Below are positions 1 to 7,627 of a DNA stretch of 64,000 bases, one piece after another. The notes under the pieces were generated by a model. It was not told the DNA's origin, did not search any database, and saw only the letters and a program-made list of their open reading frames with translations. How positions within the stretch are numbered: the first letter of the stretch is position 1; each line of letters starts with the position of its first letter. The translations under genes and the position numbers were made by a program. Source of the DNA: Paraburkholderia sp. Ac-20340 (GTDB taxonomy: Bacteria; Pseudomonadota; Gammaproteobacteria; Burkholderiales; Burkholderiaceae). The stretch covers positions 248,001 through 312,000 of the forward strand of contig NZ_JAAGPR010000001.1 in NCBI RefSeq assembly GCF_017104965.1, in the 5' to 3' direction.

Positions 1-1
1 C

Positions 2-364
2 GACGATGACGATGACGACGACGACGATGGAGATCGTGCCGAGGACGACGATGATGACGAGGAGGAGATGCGCGGTAAGAGCGCAGCTGCTCGCGGCCGT
101 CGTCGCGAACGCGCGCGCTGTGCGGCGATCTTCGGCAGCAAGGCGGCTGGGCGCAATCCGGTGCTTGCCGCCAACCTCGCATTCAACACGAACATGACGC
201 GCAAGCAAGCACTCAAGGTGCTGAACGAAACGCCTGCGCCGCAGGGCAGCGTCGGAGCGCGTCGAAATCCGAATCTCGGTGCTGGCGGCGAGCAGAGCGC
301 ATCGCGCGAGCACACGATTCAGGCCGGCTGGGATCGCGCTTTCGGCAAAGCGCGTGGTCGCTAA
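2..364 (+). CDS. Capsid protease/scaffold, S49 (gpC-like), C-terminal fragment
   Basis: Open from the window edge in frame 2 to a TAA at 362-364, so this is the 3' end of a longer gene. The fragment begins with a run of about 20 mostly Asp/Glu residues, followed by a basic stretch and a tail containing LAFNTNMTRKQALKVL. That tail resembles the C-terminal segment of phage S49 peptidases (HLAF-x-TDM-type), which mature the capsid and also supply scaffold. Position directly upstream of a decoration protein and the capsid protein matches lambda gpC. The catalytic domain lies outside the window, so the assignment rests on the tail and the context. Confidence 0.55.
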   Translation, partial: DDDDDDDDDGDRAEDDDDDEEEMRGKSAAARGRRRERARCAAIFGSKAAGRNPVLAANLAFNTNMTRKQALKVLNETPAPQGSVGARRNPNLGAGGEQSASREHTIQAGWDRAFGKARGR

Positions 365-405
365 GTCGAAGCGCCGCACCATTCCAACTTAACAGGACTC
401 GAATC

Positions 406-1062
406 ATGGCTCAGACCCCTCTCATCGAGAACCGCCATAACGGCGGCTTTCTGGTATCCGAATCGCGCGGTCACCGCTCGCGCGAAATGGTCACGCTGGC
501 TGGCGCCGTCGTCGTGCTCGCCGGGCAGGTGCTCGGATACAAGGCCGGCGGCGTCGTCTCGGCTGCCGCAGCCGATGGCAATACCGGCAACGGCGCGATT
601 ACGCCCGACGCAACCACTCCGACGCTGACCGGCGCGCAACTAGGTGTCTATACCGCGGTGTGCACTGCTGCCGCAGCAAACGGTGGCACGTTTCAAGTCA
701 CCGATCCTGCTCACAACGTGCTGGGGACGGTAGCCGTTGGCGCAGCCTTCAGCAATCAGATCAAGTTCGTGATCGCGGACGGCGCGACGGACTTCGTGGT
801 CGGTGACACGTTCGATATCGAGGTCATCGCAATCACCGGTGTGTACGAACCGTTGAACCCGAGTGCCACCGACGGCACGCAGACCGCGGCGGCGATTTCG
901 TTCAACACCGTCGACGTCACGCTCGCGGACAAGCAGGGCACCGTGGTGATCCGTGACGCGGAGGTCAACGCGGCCGAACTGATCTGGCCGACCGCAGCGA
1001 CCGCCGCGCAGATCGCTGCCGCGACCGCGCAACTTACCGCGCTCGGCGTGATCTCGCGCTGA
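406..1062 (+). CDS. Head decoration protein (lambda gpD-like)
   Basis: A 218-residue protein of the phage head decoration family, which trims and stabilises the expanded capsid at its three-fold axes. The N-terminal part (about residues 1-60) carries the family pattern, with SESRGHRSREMVTLAGAVV leading into a hydrophobic VLAGQVLGYK segment. A later Ala/Thr/Gly-rich beta domain (about 85-190) is larger than in lambda gpD (110 residues), as in many Burkholderia phages. It sits between the capsid protease tail and the major capsid gene, the canonical lambda order. Start chosen at the ATG after AACAGGACTCGAATC, where AGGA is the likely ribosome site. Confidence 0.85.
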   Translation: MAQTPLIENRHNGGFLVSESRGHRSREMVTLAGAVVVLAGQVLGYKAGGVVSAAAADGNTGNGAITPDATTPTLTGAQLGVYTAVCTAAAANGGTFQVTDPAHNVLGTVAVGAAFSNQIKFVIADGATDFVVGDTFDIEVIAITGVYEPLNPSATDGTQTAAAISFNTVDVTLADKQGTVVIRDAEVNAAELIWPTAATAAQIAAATAQLTALGVISR

Positions 1063-1094
1063 TCGTAGCCAGTCAGTTTCATTCGATGTCCTTT

Positions 1095-1122
1095 TGGCCG
1101 CGAAAGCGGCCATTATTTTTTT
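1095..1122 (+). terminator. Intrinsic-terminator-like hairpin upstream of the capsid gene
   Basis: A 7-bp perfect stem, TGGCCGC (1095-1101) and GCGGCCA (1106-1112) with a GAAA tetraloop, is followed by TTATTTTTTT. It lies between the decoration and capsid genes, 20 nt before the capsid ATG and overlapping its Shine-Dalgarno region. Because downstream genes must be transcribed, it may act as a partial terminator, an attenuator under antitermination, or an mRNA-stabilising 5' hairpin. Confidence 0.6.
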
Positions 1123-1132
1123 GGAGCCAATA

Positions 1133-2170
1133 ATGGCCAGCTTGGACGTTTTCCACCAGGACCCGTTTTCCACCATCCAGCTCACTGCAGCGATCGACAA
1201 ATATCCGTTCCAGCCGACGGGGCTCGGTGAACTGAATATTTTCGAGGATGACCCCATCCGCACGACGGCACTCGCCGTCGAGCAACGTCAAGGTCAACTG
1301 ATCATCATTCCGACGTCGACGCGCGGCGCGGAAGGTACGCAGCGCGTGACGGAACGCCGCCAGGCGCGCTACTTCGACGTGCCGCGTCTGCTGCACGACG
1401 ACACGATCTATGCGAACGAAATCCAGAACATTCGGGCGTTCGGTTCGGAGTCTGAGCTCATGCAGGTTCAGGACGAAGTGGCGCGTCGTCTGAACGGCCC
1501 TACGGGCATCCTGCGAAACATCGAGTACACGTGGGAGTTCCATAGGCTGGCTGCCGTGCAGGGCATGCTGATCGACAAGGACGGCTCGATTATCTTTAAC
1601 TGGTTCGACGAATTCGGTATCGAAGAACCGGACGAAGTGCCGTTCAACCTGTCTGCCAATGAAGAATTCACGCTGCGTCCTATCTGCAACCGGATCCGCC
1701 GTTCAATGGCGCGTAAGGCGCAAGGTGCATTCACGCAGAGCACGCGCGTCTTTGCACTGTGCGGCGACGCCTTTTACGACTCATTCGTCAATCACGTCGA
1801 CGTCGTGAAAACGTTCATGAACTGGTCAGCTGCCGCCGACCTTCGCGACGACCGTCAGGGCGCTGCGTTCGATGTCTTTCCGTATGCCGGTATCAACTGG
1901 CTGAACTATCGTGGTTCCGACGATAACTCGACGCTCAAGGTGCCGGACGACAAGGTCAAGTTTTTCCCGATCGGGGCGCCTGGAATCTTCCGTCGCGCAC
2001 TCGCGCCGGGCGAATCGTTCGAATGGGTCAACACGCCGGGCAAGCAGAGCTATCTGATCCCGATCTTCGACCGCGATCGCAATGCGTGGTGGAAGATGGA
2101 AGGATATTCGTACCCGCTGCACATCTGCACGCGTCCGGAGGTTCTGCAGCGCGGCCGCGCAGGCAACTGA
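1133..2170 (+). CDS. Major capsid protein (lambda gpE family)
   Basis: A 345-residue major capsid protein of the lambda gpE (phage capsid E) family, the shell subunit of the head. Recognised from overall pattern and length: an N-terminal FSTIQLTAAIDK, a central helix-rich region with QVQDEVARRL, and a C-terminal region ending in LIPIFDRDRNAWW and a short basic tail. lambda gpE is 341 residues. The start is the ATG at 1133, preceded at 7-nt spacing by TTGGAG. An in-frame ATG at 1094 falls inside the terminator-like hairpin and is not a plausible start. It follows the decoration gene as in lambda. Confidence 0.88.
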   Translation: MASLDVFHQDPFSTIQLTAAIDKYPFQPTGLGELNIFEDDPIRTTALAVEQRQGQLIIIPTSTRGAEGTQRVTERRQARYFDVPRLLHDDTIYANEIQNIRAFGSESELMQVQDEVARRLNGPTGILRNIEYTWEFHRLAAVQGMLIDKDGSIIFNWFDEFGIEEPDEVPFNLSANEEFTLRPICNRIRRSMARKAQGAFTQSTRVFALCGDAFYDSFVNHVDVVKTFMNWSAAADLRDDRQGAAFDVFPYAGINWLNYRGSDDNSTLKVPDDKVKFFPIGAPGIFRRALAPGESFEWVNTPGKQSYLIPIFDRDRNAWWKMEGYSYPLHICTRPEVLQRGRAGN

Positions 2171-2172
2171 GC

Positions 2173-2505
2173 GTGATCGACTTCGACGGTACGCTCAATG
2201 ACGCGATCAGCGCGACGTTGGGCGACGAAACTCCCATCGTCTTTTTACCGAAAGCCGGTGGGAGCTTCCCGGGCATCACGGGGGTTTTTACGCAGATCAC
2301 CGATCACATCTTCGATGCTGACGGCGAGCCGGACGCCAATATCACGGTTGCGACGCTCGGCGCTCAGACGTCTCAATTCTCAGCGCTGAACGCGCCCGTA
2401 CCTGTTCAGAGCGACCGCTTTCAGATTGGTGGTGTTGCGTACGTCGTCAAGGATGTAGCGGTCGACGGCCTAGGCTGGGCATATATCGATCTGGGCAAGC
2501 AATGA
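2173..2505 (+). CDS. Head-tail joining protein (lambda gpFII-like)
   Basis: A 110-residue protein starting at GTG 2173, just after the capsid stop. Its C-terminal half, with DRFQIGGVAYVVKDVAVDG and then WAYIDLG, parallels the end of lambda gpFII (RGDTLTIG...FWVDRVSPD...HLWLG), a joining protein that lets the finished head accept a tail. Size (gpFII is 117 residues) and position after the capsid gene agree. The open frame extends upstream into the capsid gene, but translation from there would not resemble the family. The assignment is by pattern similarity and context, not by a search. Confidence 0.65.
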   Translation: MIDFDGTLNDAISATLGDETPIVFLPKAGGSFPGITGVFTQITDHIFDADGEPDANITVATLGAQTSQFSALNAPVPVQSDRFQIGGVAYVVKDVAVDGLGWAYIDLGKQ

Positions 2506-3059
2506 CCACTTCACGCAACTTACGCGAACTGGCAGTTCAGGGATTGACTGTCGCAGGCGCGACCGCCGCTGGATCGAATGTCTATTCGCCGCGCACGTGG
2601 GCGACGTGGGATGGTAAGTATCCGATGCTACTCGTGCAAACGCCCGACGAGCATGGCGAGAGCTGGGGGCGGCAAGGCGCACCGGCATTCACGGTCGTGA
2701 CTACGTTACGCGTCACGGCGCGAGCACAAGCCGCAGCGCTTGCTGACGACGCCGCGGCGGCCAACGTCGAGGAGCAGCTCGAAACGATCCGTGAGCAGGC
2801 CAAAGCGGCGCTCATCAACTACCCGCCGATCATGACCTTGCTGCAACAGTTTCCAGCGTTCAGGTCTTCGATCAGCGTGAACCGTGAAGGGCAGTCGCCC
2901 ATCGGTGAAATGACGCTCGATGTCGAAATGGAGCATGTGCAAGGCCCCGATGACTTCTTCCAGCCGCCTACTACGCCGCTTGAAGGCGTTGACGTGACCT
3001 ACGAAATGCCGGACCACACGACCGAGCCGGGCCTCACGATCGATCTTCCACAGACCTGA
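2502..3059 (+). CDS. Tail terminator/completion-type protein
   Basis: A 185-residue soluble protein overlapping the joining gene by ATGA. It contains a beta strand, FTVVTTLRVTARA (about residues 66-78), an Ala/Asp/Glu-rich helix (about 80-105) and a second strand near GEMTLDVEMEH. This layout is typical of phage proteins between head-joining and tail-sheath genes that cap the tail tube and fix its end (gpU/gpZ-type). No catalytic motif is visible; some relatives are misannotated as ATPases. Function is inferred mainly from position between the FII-like gene and the sheath. Confidence 0.5.
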   Translation: MTTSRNLRELAVQGLTVAGATAAGSNVYSPRTWATWDGKYPMLLVQTPDEHGESWGRQGAPAFTVVTTLRVTARAQAAALADDAAAANVEEQLETIREQAKAALINYPPIMTLLQQFPAFRSSISVNREGQSPIGEMTLDVEMEHVQGPDDFFQPPTTPLEGVDVTYEMPDHTTEPGLTIDLPQT

Positions 3060-3088
3060 GCGGCGCGCTGGCGCCATAGGAGCTTTCC

Positions 3089-3325
3089 ATGTACGTGAAA
3101 CCCGCCCCGGGCGTTTTGTTGCGCGATCCGGTTACAAAGCAACTGCTTTCGTCGGCGCCGGTCGACGGCGTCAAGACGACCGTTGTTCCGGATGCCGGCA
3201 TGCTGGTCGACGACAACGACTTGTACTGGCGCCGACGCCTGCGCGATGGTGATGCCGTTCGCGCTTCGACGACGCAGGCCGATACCGCATCGAAAGCCAC
3301 GGCCACCGAAAAGACCTTGAGCTAA
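3089..3325 (+). CDS. DUF2635 family phage protein
   Basis: A 78-residue protein with the hallmark start MYVKPAPGVLLRDPVTKQLL and a central YWRRRLRDGD segment, both characteristic of DUF2635, a short protein encoded just before the tail sheath in Mu-like and related phages. No enzymatic role is known. Located 30 nt after the tail-completion gene and about 80 nt before the sheath, exactly the usual position. AGGAG lies 8 nt before the ATG. The C-terminal 20 residues are polar and probably disordered. Confidence 0.8.
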   Translation: MYVKPAPGVLLRDPVTKQLLSSAPVDGVKTTVVPDAGMLVDDNDLYWRRRLRDGDAVRASTTQADTASKATATEKTLS

Positions 3326-3347
3326 CACGACAGTCGCGCTGCCCGTG

Positions 3348-3376
3348 AGCCCCGCTTCTGCGGGGTTTTTCTTTTT
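3348..3376 (+). terminator. Terminator-like hairpin before the sheath gene
   Basis: CCCCGC (3350-3355), loop TTCT, GCGGGG (3360-3365), then TTTTTCTTTTT. A textbook intrinsic terminator shape lying 41 nt before the sheath ATG and inside the structural operon. It may reduce or reset transcription, or protect the downstream sheath mRNA. Confidence 0.65.
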
Positions 3377-3406
3377 GGGCGGCGACATCGTCACCGGAGC
3401 CATCGA

Positions 3407-4918
3407 ATGGGCGATCTCTCTTTCCCTAACATCCCGCAGAACCTTCGGGTTCCGCTTTTCTACGCGGATCTCGACCCGAGCAAGGCGAACACAGGTCAGC
3501 AGACCCAGCGTGCGCTGATCATCGGCCAGATTCTTTCTTCGGGGACCGGTACCCCCGGACGCCCGCAGATCTGCCAAGGCGTCAGCGATGCGAAGTCAGT
3601 AGGCGGTCAGGGCTCAATGCTTGCCCTTATGACCGCCGCATATCGCAATCGCGACTCGTTCGGCGAAGTGTGGTATTTGCCGCTGGCCGACGGTGCGTCG
3701 TCGGTCGCTGCCTCCGGTTCGCTGAACGTGACGAGCGTGCCGACGACTACTGGTGTTCTCTCGTTGTATATCGCAGGCCAAGTCGTTTCCCTCGTCGTGA
3801 CATCCACGATGACCGCAGCCCAGATTGCGACGGCGCTTGTCGCACAGATCGGCACGCTTCCCGACCTGCCCGTCACCGCAGCTGTCGACGCAACGACCAC
3901 AACGAAGGTCAACTTCACGGCGAAGAATAAGGGACTCGCCGGCAATGACATCGACCTGCAACTGAACTACGGCGGTATCGCAGCCGGCGAGTCGACCCCG
4001 ACGGGCATGGCCGTGACGATAACCGCCATGGCAGGTGGGCTCGTCGCCCCCGATGTCACAGATGCATTGGCGAATCTCGGCGACCAGACGTTCGATTTCA
4101 TCGCGTTCCCTTACACGGACAGCACCTCGCTCGATGCGATCAAGTCGTTTCTGAGCACTTCGACGGGTCGCTGGAGTTGGAGCCAGCAGCTCTATGGTGG
4201 GGCTTATGGCGCCTATCGTGGAACGCTCGGAACCCTCACGACATTCGGCGTCACGCGCAATGACGAGCACATGTCGATCATGGGCTTCAACGGGTCACCG
4301 ACGCCGAACTGGGTGATCTCCGCGATCTACGCCGCCGCTGCCGCAGTATCAGCTCGGGCCGACCCAGCACTCCCGATGCAGACGGTCACGTTGGATGGCA
4401 TGCAAGCGCCTCCGCTGGAATTGCGCTTTCAACTGACCGATCGCAACACGTTGTTGTACGACGGCATCTCGACGTTTTCGGTTGCCGATGACGGTACGTG
4501 CGCGATCGAGAACGCGATCACGACCTACCAGAAAAACTCGTTTGGCGACGCTGACGACAGTTATCTCGAGGTCGAAACGCTCAACACGCTCGCATATGTG
4601 CTGCGCCAACTGAAGTCGGTCGTTACGACGAAATACGCGCGCAAAAAGCTCGCCGCGAACGGCACGCGCGTCGTCGCCGGCACGAACGTTGTCACGCCGT
4701 CCACCATTCGCGCCGACCTCATCGCGCAGTATCAGACGATGGAAGAAAACGGCTACGTGCAGGGCAGCAGCGTATTCGCGCAAGGCCTCATCGTGCAGCA
4801 GAACAGCACGAATCCGAACCGCGTCGACGTCCTCTATCCCGCGATTCTCATCGATCAGCTGCGCGTCTTTGCGCTGCTGATGCAGTTCTCGAACATCGTT
4901 CCGACGACCTCGAGCTGA
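3407..4918 (+). CDS. Contractile tail sheath protein (Mu gpL-like)
   Basis: A 503-residue tail sheath subunit, the outer contracting cylinder of a myovirus tail. The N-terminus (FPNIPQNLRVPLFYADLDPS) matches the Mu gpL-type sheath entry segment, and the C-terminal domain contains the conserved region after LNTLAYVLRQLKSVVTTKYARKK (read as two adjoining parts around residues 395-417). Length is close to Mu gpL (495). Followed directly by the tube gene, the universal sheath-tube pairing. The ATG at 3407 follows GGAGCCATCGA, giving a usable ribosome site. Confidence 0.9.
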   Translation: MGDLSFPNIPQNLRVPLFYADLDPSKANTGQQTQRALIIGQILSSGTGTPGRPQICQGVSDAKSVGGQGSMLALMTAAYRNRDSFGEVWYLPLADGASSVAASGSLNVTSVPTTTGVLSLYIAGQVVSLVVTSTMTAAQIATALVAQIGTLPDLPVTAAVDATTTTKVNFTAKNKGLAGNDIDLQLNYGGIAAGESTPTGMAVTITAMAGGLVAPDVTDALANLGDQTFDFIAFPYTDSTSLDAIKSFLSTSTGRWSWSQQLYGGAYGAYRGTLGTLTTFGVTRNDEHMSIMGFNGSPTPNWVISAIYAAAAAVSARADPALPMQTVTLDGMQAPPLELRFQLTDRNTLLYDGISTFSVADDGTCAIENAITTYQKNSFGDADDSYLEVETLNTLAYVLRQLKSVVTTKYARKKLAANGTRVVAGTNVVTPSTIRADLIAQYQTMEENGYVQGSSVFAQGLIVQQNSTNPNRVDVLYPAILIDQLRVFALLMQFSNIVPTTSS

Positions 4919-4940
4919 TCGCGCGAGCACATCCTTTGAT

Positions 4941-4968
4941 GCGCCGCTATGCGGCGCGCTCCTTTTTT
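4941..4968 (+). terminator. Hairpin before the tail tube gene
   Basis: GCGCCGC (4941-4947), TAT loop, GCGGCGC (4951-4957), then GCTCC and six T. The U tract is separated from the stem by five bases, so termination should be weak. It ends 24 nt before the tube ATG, the third such hairpin placed just ahead of an abundant virion protein gene. Confidence 0.5.
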
Positions 4969-4981
4969 CTGGAGACCTGCA

Positions 4982-5365
4982 ATGCCTTCTCCCACCGGAC
5001 TGCTCGCCGGCACTGCGTCGCTGACCGTCGACGGCACGACGTATATGGTCACGGGCGACTTTAAGTACAAGCCAGGCAGCAAAAAGCGTGAATCGCTTTC
5101 TGGCATGGACAGCGTGCACGGCTACAAGGAAAAGCCATCGCCGCCGTACATCTCTTTCAACCTTCGCGACTGGGGCGGCCTTGAGGTCGCATCGGTCAAC
5201 GACTGGACCGACGTCACCTGCGTGGCGCAGCTCGCTAACGGCAAGACCGTCATCGGGCGCGACATGTGGTCCGTAGAAGAGCAAGAGGTCGATTCCGAAG
5301 ACGCGAAGTTCGACGTGCGTCTCGAGGGGCCGACCGGTTGCGTTACTGAAACCACCACGAGCTAA
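4982..5365 (+). CDS. Tail tube protein
   Basis: A 127-residue inner tube protein of the Mu-like tail tube family, which polymerises into the channel inside the sheath. Visible family features are SLTVDGTTYMVTGDFKYKPG near the start, the SGMDSVHGYKEKP turn and a C-terminal strand-rich half with SVEEQEVDSEDAKFDVRLEG. The start is the ATG at 4982 preceded by CTGGAG; an in-frame upstream ATG at 4949 lies within the hairpin and lacks a ribosome site. Directly after the sheath gene and before the assembly chaperone. Confidence 0.88.
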   Translation: MPSPTGLLAGTASLTVDGTTYMVTGDFKYKPGSKKRESLSGMDSVHGYKEKPSPPYISFNLRDWGGLEVASVNDWTDVTCVAQLANGKTVIGRDMWSVEEQEVDSEDAKFDVRLEGPTGCVTETTTS

Positions 5366-5367
5366 AC

Positions 5368-5709
5368 ATGGACGACACGAAAATTCTCATTCTCCGCAAG
5401 CCCGTCACGATCAAGGGCGACACGAAGACTTACGACTCACTCACGCTGCGCGAGCCGACGGTCGACGAGCTCGACCGCAGCGTTCAGGTGCAAGGCAGTG
5501 CGTATGCCTCGAATGCGGCTCTTGTTGCGATGGTGGCGGGGGTGCCGCTGCTTATCGCACGTCAGATGTCGAAAACGGACTACGAGGAGGCGACGGCGTA
5601 CCTGTCGGGTTTTACCTGGGAGCCCCCGCAGTCTGGCGCGACCTCGGGGACCGACGCGCAGACGTCACTCACTTCTGGCGATGGGGGCCCGACGACGCCG
5701 GTCGCATGA
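5368..5709 (+). CDS. Tail assembly chaperone, zero-frame product (Mu gp41-like)
   Basis: A 113-residue phage tail assembly protein starting two bases after the tube stop. The pattern ILRKPVTIKGDTKTYDSLTL followed by LREPTVDELDR and a helix ending QMSKTDYEEATAYLSGF is typical of the Mu gp41/P2 gpE-type chaperone that coats the tape measure before tube assembly. The last 30 residues after SGF are low complexity, as expected of a zero-frame tail beyond a frameshift site. A canonical slippery heptamer at 5607-5613 can divert ribosomes to the -1 frame; see the fusion entry. Confidence 0.82.
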   Translation: MDDTKILILRKPVTIKGDTKTYDSLTLREPTVDELDRSVQVQGSAYASNAALVAMVAGVPLLIARQMSKTDYEEATAYLSGFTWEPPQSGATSGTDAQTSLTSGDGGPTTPVA

Positions 5710-5768
5710 CGCTGCGGAAGTTCAATTATTGGTTTGAGCAAGCCATGCGTCTTAAGGGAGCTTCCTGA
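5368..5768 (+). CDS. Tail assembly chaperone, -1 frameshift fusion (gp41-gp42 type)
   Basis: Reading codons GGT TTT at 5608-5613 and slipping back one base at G-GGT-TTT continues in an open -1 frame from TAC (5613-5615) to TGA at 5766-5768. This gives 82 zero-frame residues plus 51 more, 133 in all. The extension reads DVTHFWRWGPDDAG then MTLRKFNYWFEQAMRLKG, which has the composition of a real protein, and it has no start codon of its own in a sensible place. Its stop overlaps the tape-measure start as TGATG. The arrangement matches the conserved frameshift of tail chaperone genes seen from lambda (gpG-gpGT) to Mu-like phages. Slippage frequency cannot be judged from sequence. Confidence 0.8.
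5607..5613 (+). promoter_or_regulatory. -1 ribosomal frameshift slippery site GGGTTTT
   Basis: The heptamer G GGT TTT is in phase with the chaperone frame (codons at 5608 and 5611), fitting X XXY YYZ. Both frames are open across it and the -1 frame ends exactly on the tape-measure start. No stimulatory structure was computed; the GC-rich stretch from 5618 onward could supply one. Confidence 0.8.
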
Positions 5769-7627
5769 TGGCCAACGTCTTTTCGATCACGATCACTGCT
5801 GTTGACCGAGCAACTGCGGTCGCGCAGAACGTGAATAAGGCGGTCGCTAAGATCACGAAGCCGATCGGCGACGTCAAGGCGTCCGTCTCCGCGTTCGCCA
5901 AAGAAACGGGGATGGACAAGCTCGGCCGGAGCATTGAGAAGGTCGGCATTTTCGCGACCGAATCTGCGCGCCGTGTCGCGTCACTGGCGCCTCCAGTGGC
6001 GGCGCTTACCGGCGCCGCAACGGTCGCAGGCGTCGTGGCCTTTGCGACGAGTTGGGGCCGTAGCGCGGTACAGATCCGCAACACTGCCTATAGCATCGGA
6101 ATGGGCACGACGGAGCTGCAGGAGTATCAGGGCGCAGCGCGCCTGGCTGGCGTCTCCAGTGAGGCAATGACGAACGGCCTGAAGTCTGTCGGCAACGCAT
6201 TCGAGGATGCTTCCGCCGGCCGCGACACCTTCGTAGCCGGCGTGCTCGCTGATAAGGGCATCGGAATTCATCGTCTGCGCGATGGTTCGATTGATACGGC
6301 GCGCGCGCTGCACGACGTCGCGAATGCGGCGTCGAAGATATCGAATACTCAAGCACGTCAGAAATTTCTGGAGATCTTCGGCGTTGGGGATCTGGGTCCG
6401 CTGCTTGGGAAAGGCGGCAAGGCGATCGACGCCTATATCGCGAAGTTCCAGAAACTCAATGCGGTGATGACGCCCGAGCAGATTGCCCAGGGCGAGCGCT
6501 ATAACGAGTCCATCGTCGGTCTCGATGCGAGCGTCGATAAGCTGAAAAATTCCATCGGCTCCTCACTAGCGCCGGCATTGGGCAAAGTCGCAGACGAGAT
6601 GGTGCCGATTGCGAACGAATATGGGCCCAAGATCGCGAACTGGATCGAGACGACTGACTGGTCCAAGAAAGCTGATGAGGTTGGAAGCTTCGTTGACTCG
6701 CTCGGTGGCGTACAAACGATTGGGGCAGCCATTGCGGCGATAACCTTTGCGGGACCCATCGCAAGCATCACGACGCTGATTGCGCGCGCCGTGCGGCTCG
6801 TTGCCCTGCTGACGACAATCGCATCAACGACGGCCCCGGGCGGGGCGGCTGTCATCGCTGCTGGCGGCTATATCGCAGAACGCGAGCGTGCGCAGGCGCT
6901 TGATAAAAGCATTCATCAACTGCCGGACGAAACGAAGGATCAGCGCGACCAGCGCGTTGCCGACGCGATCGCCGGTGGCGTAGCTACGCCCAATACTGCG
7001 GCGCCCGCAGACGGCGGTTTGGGTGGCCGCCTGTTCCGTTCAATTCGTAGCCTTTTCGTTAAAAGTGCTGCGGACAGCGATAAGACGCCCGCAATTGTTC
7101 AGCGTTTCAAGGACATGGGGTGGTCGCAAGCGCAGGCATCCGGCATCGCTTCGAACATTTTCCGCGAGAGCGGCTATGACCCGAACGCGAGCGGCGACAA
7201 CGGTACCGCATACGGCATTGGCCAATGGCACGCTGACCGGCAGGAAGCCTTTCGGAAGCGCTTCGGCATCGACATTCGAAACTCCACGCTCGATCAGCAG
7301 CTGCAATTCATTGACTACGAGATGCGGCAGGGCGCGGAAAAAAAGGCCGGCGATGCACTCGCGCAAGCTACTACTGCGGCGCAGGCCGGCGATGTCGTGT
7401 CGAGGCTGTACGAACGTCCGGCGGACACCGAAGGCGAGGCGTCACGTCGCGCTGCGGACGCCGTCGCCGTCGACCAGAGCGTTTCGCAGACGACAAATGG
7501 CAGCGTGCACGTGCATATCGACATGCCGAACGCGCCGCAAGGAACGCGCGCGACCGTCAAAACGACGGGCAACACGACCGCTTCGGCGAACGTGGGCGAA
7601 TCCGCACTCATGGAACCGGCAATATGA
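5768..7627 (+). CDS. Tape measure protein with C-terminal phage tail lysozyme domain
   Basis: A 619-residue protein that sets tail length and leaves the tail during injection. Residues 1-70 contain ITAVDRATAVAQNVNKAV and helix-rich sequence typical of Mu-like tape measures; hydrophobic segments follow around 76-96 and 315-370. Residues about 440-565 form a phage tail lysozyme domain, with FKDMGWSQAQASGIASNIFR, ESGYDPNASGDNG and YGIGQWH; the Glu of FRESG is the likely acid catalyst. Such domains cut peptidoglycan as DNA enters. At 619 residues it predicts a rather short tail. It begins at the TGATG overlap with the frameshift product and ends overlapping the next gene by ATGA. Confidence 0.88.
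   Translation: MANVFSITITAVDRATAVAQNVNKAVAKITKPIGDVKASVSAFAKETGMDKLGRSIEKVGIFATESARRVASLAPPVAALTGAATVAGVVAFATSWGRSAVQIRNTAYSIGMGTTELQEYQGAARLAGVSSEAMTNGLKSVGNAFEDASAGRDTFVAGVLADKGIGIHRLRDGSIDTARALHDVANAASKISNTQARQKFLEIFGVGDLGPLLGKGGKAIDAYIAKFQKLNAVMTPEQIAQGERYNESIVGLDASVDKLKNSIGSSLAPALGKVADEMVPIANEYGPKIANWIETTDWSKKADEVGSFVDSLGGVQTIGAAIAAITFAGPIASITTLIARAVRLVALLTTIASTTAPGGAAVIAAGGYIAERERAQALDKSIHQLPDETKDQRDQRVADAIAGGVATPNTAAPADGGLGGRLFRSIRSLFVKSAADSDKTPAIVQRFKDMGWSQAQASGIASNIFRESGYDPNASGDNGTAYGIGQWHADRQEAFRKRFGIDIRNSTLDQQLQFIDYEMRQGAEKKAGDALAQATTAAQAGDVVSRLYERPADTEGEASRRAADAVAVDQSVSQTTNGSVHVHIDMPNAPQGTRATVKTTGNTTASANVGESALMEPAI

Noticed and set aside
2..70. Acidic Asp/Glu repeat at the window start as a tandem repeat
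   Set aside because: It is in frame with the C-terminal part of the capsid protease, where acidic linkers are common; the short GAC/GAT codon run is explained by coding.
5498..5737. A 79-codon plus-strand frame overlapping the chaperone
   Set aside because: It is the +1 frame of the chaperone, has Arg-rich non-protein-like composition, and is not the -1 frame predicted by the slippery site.
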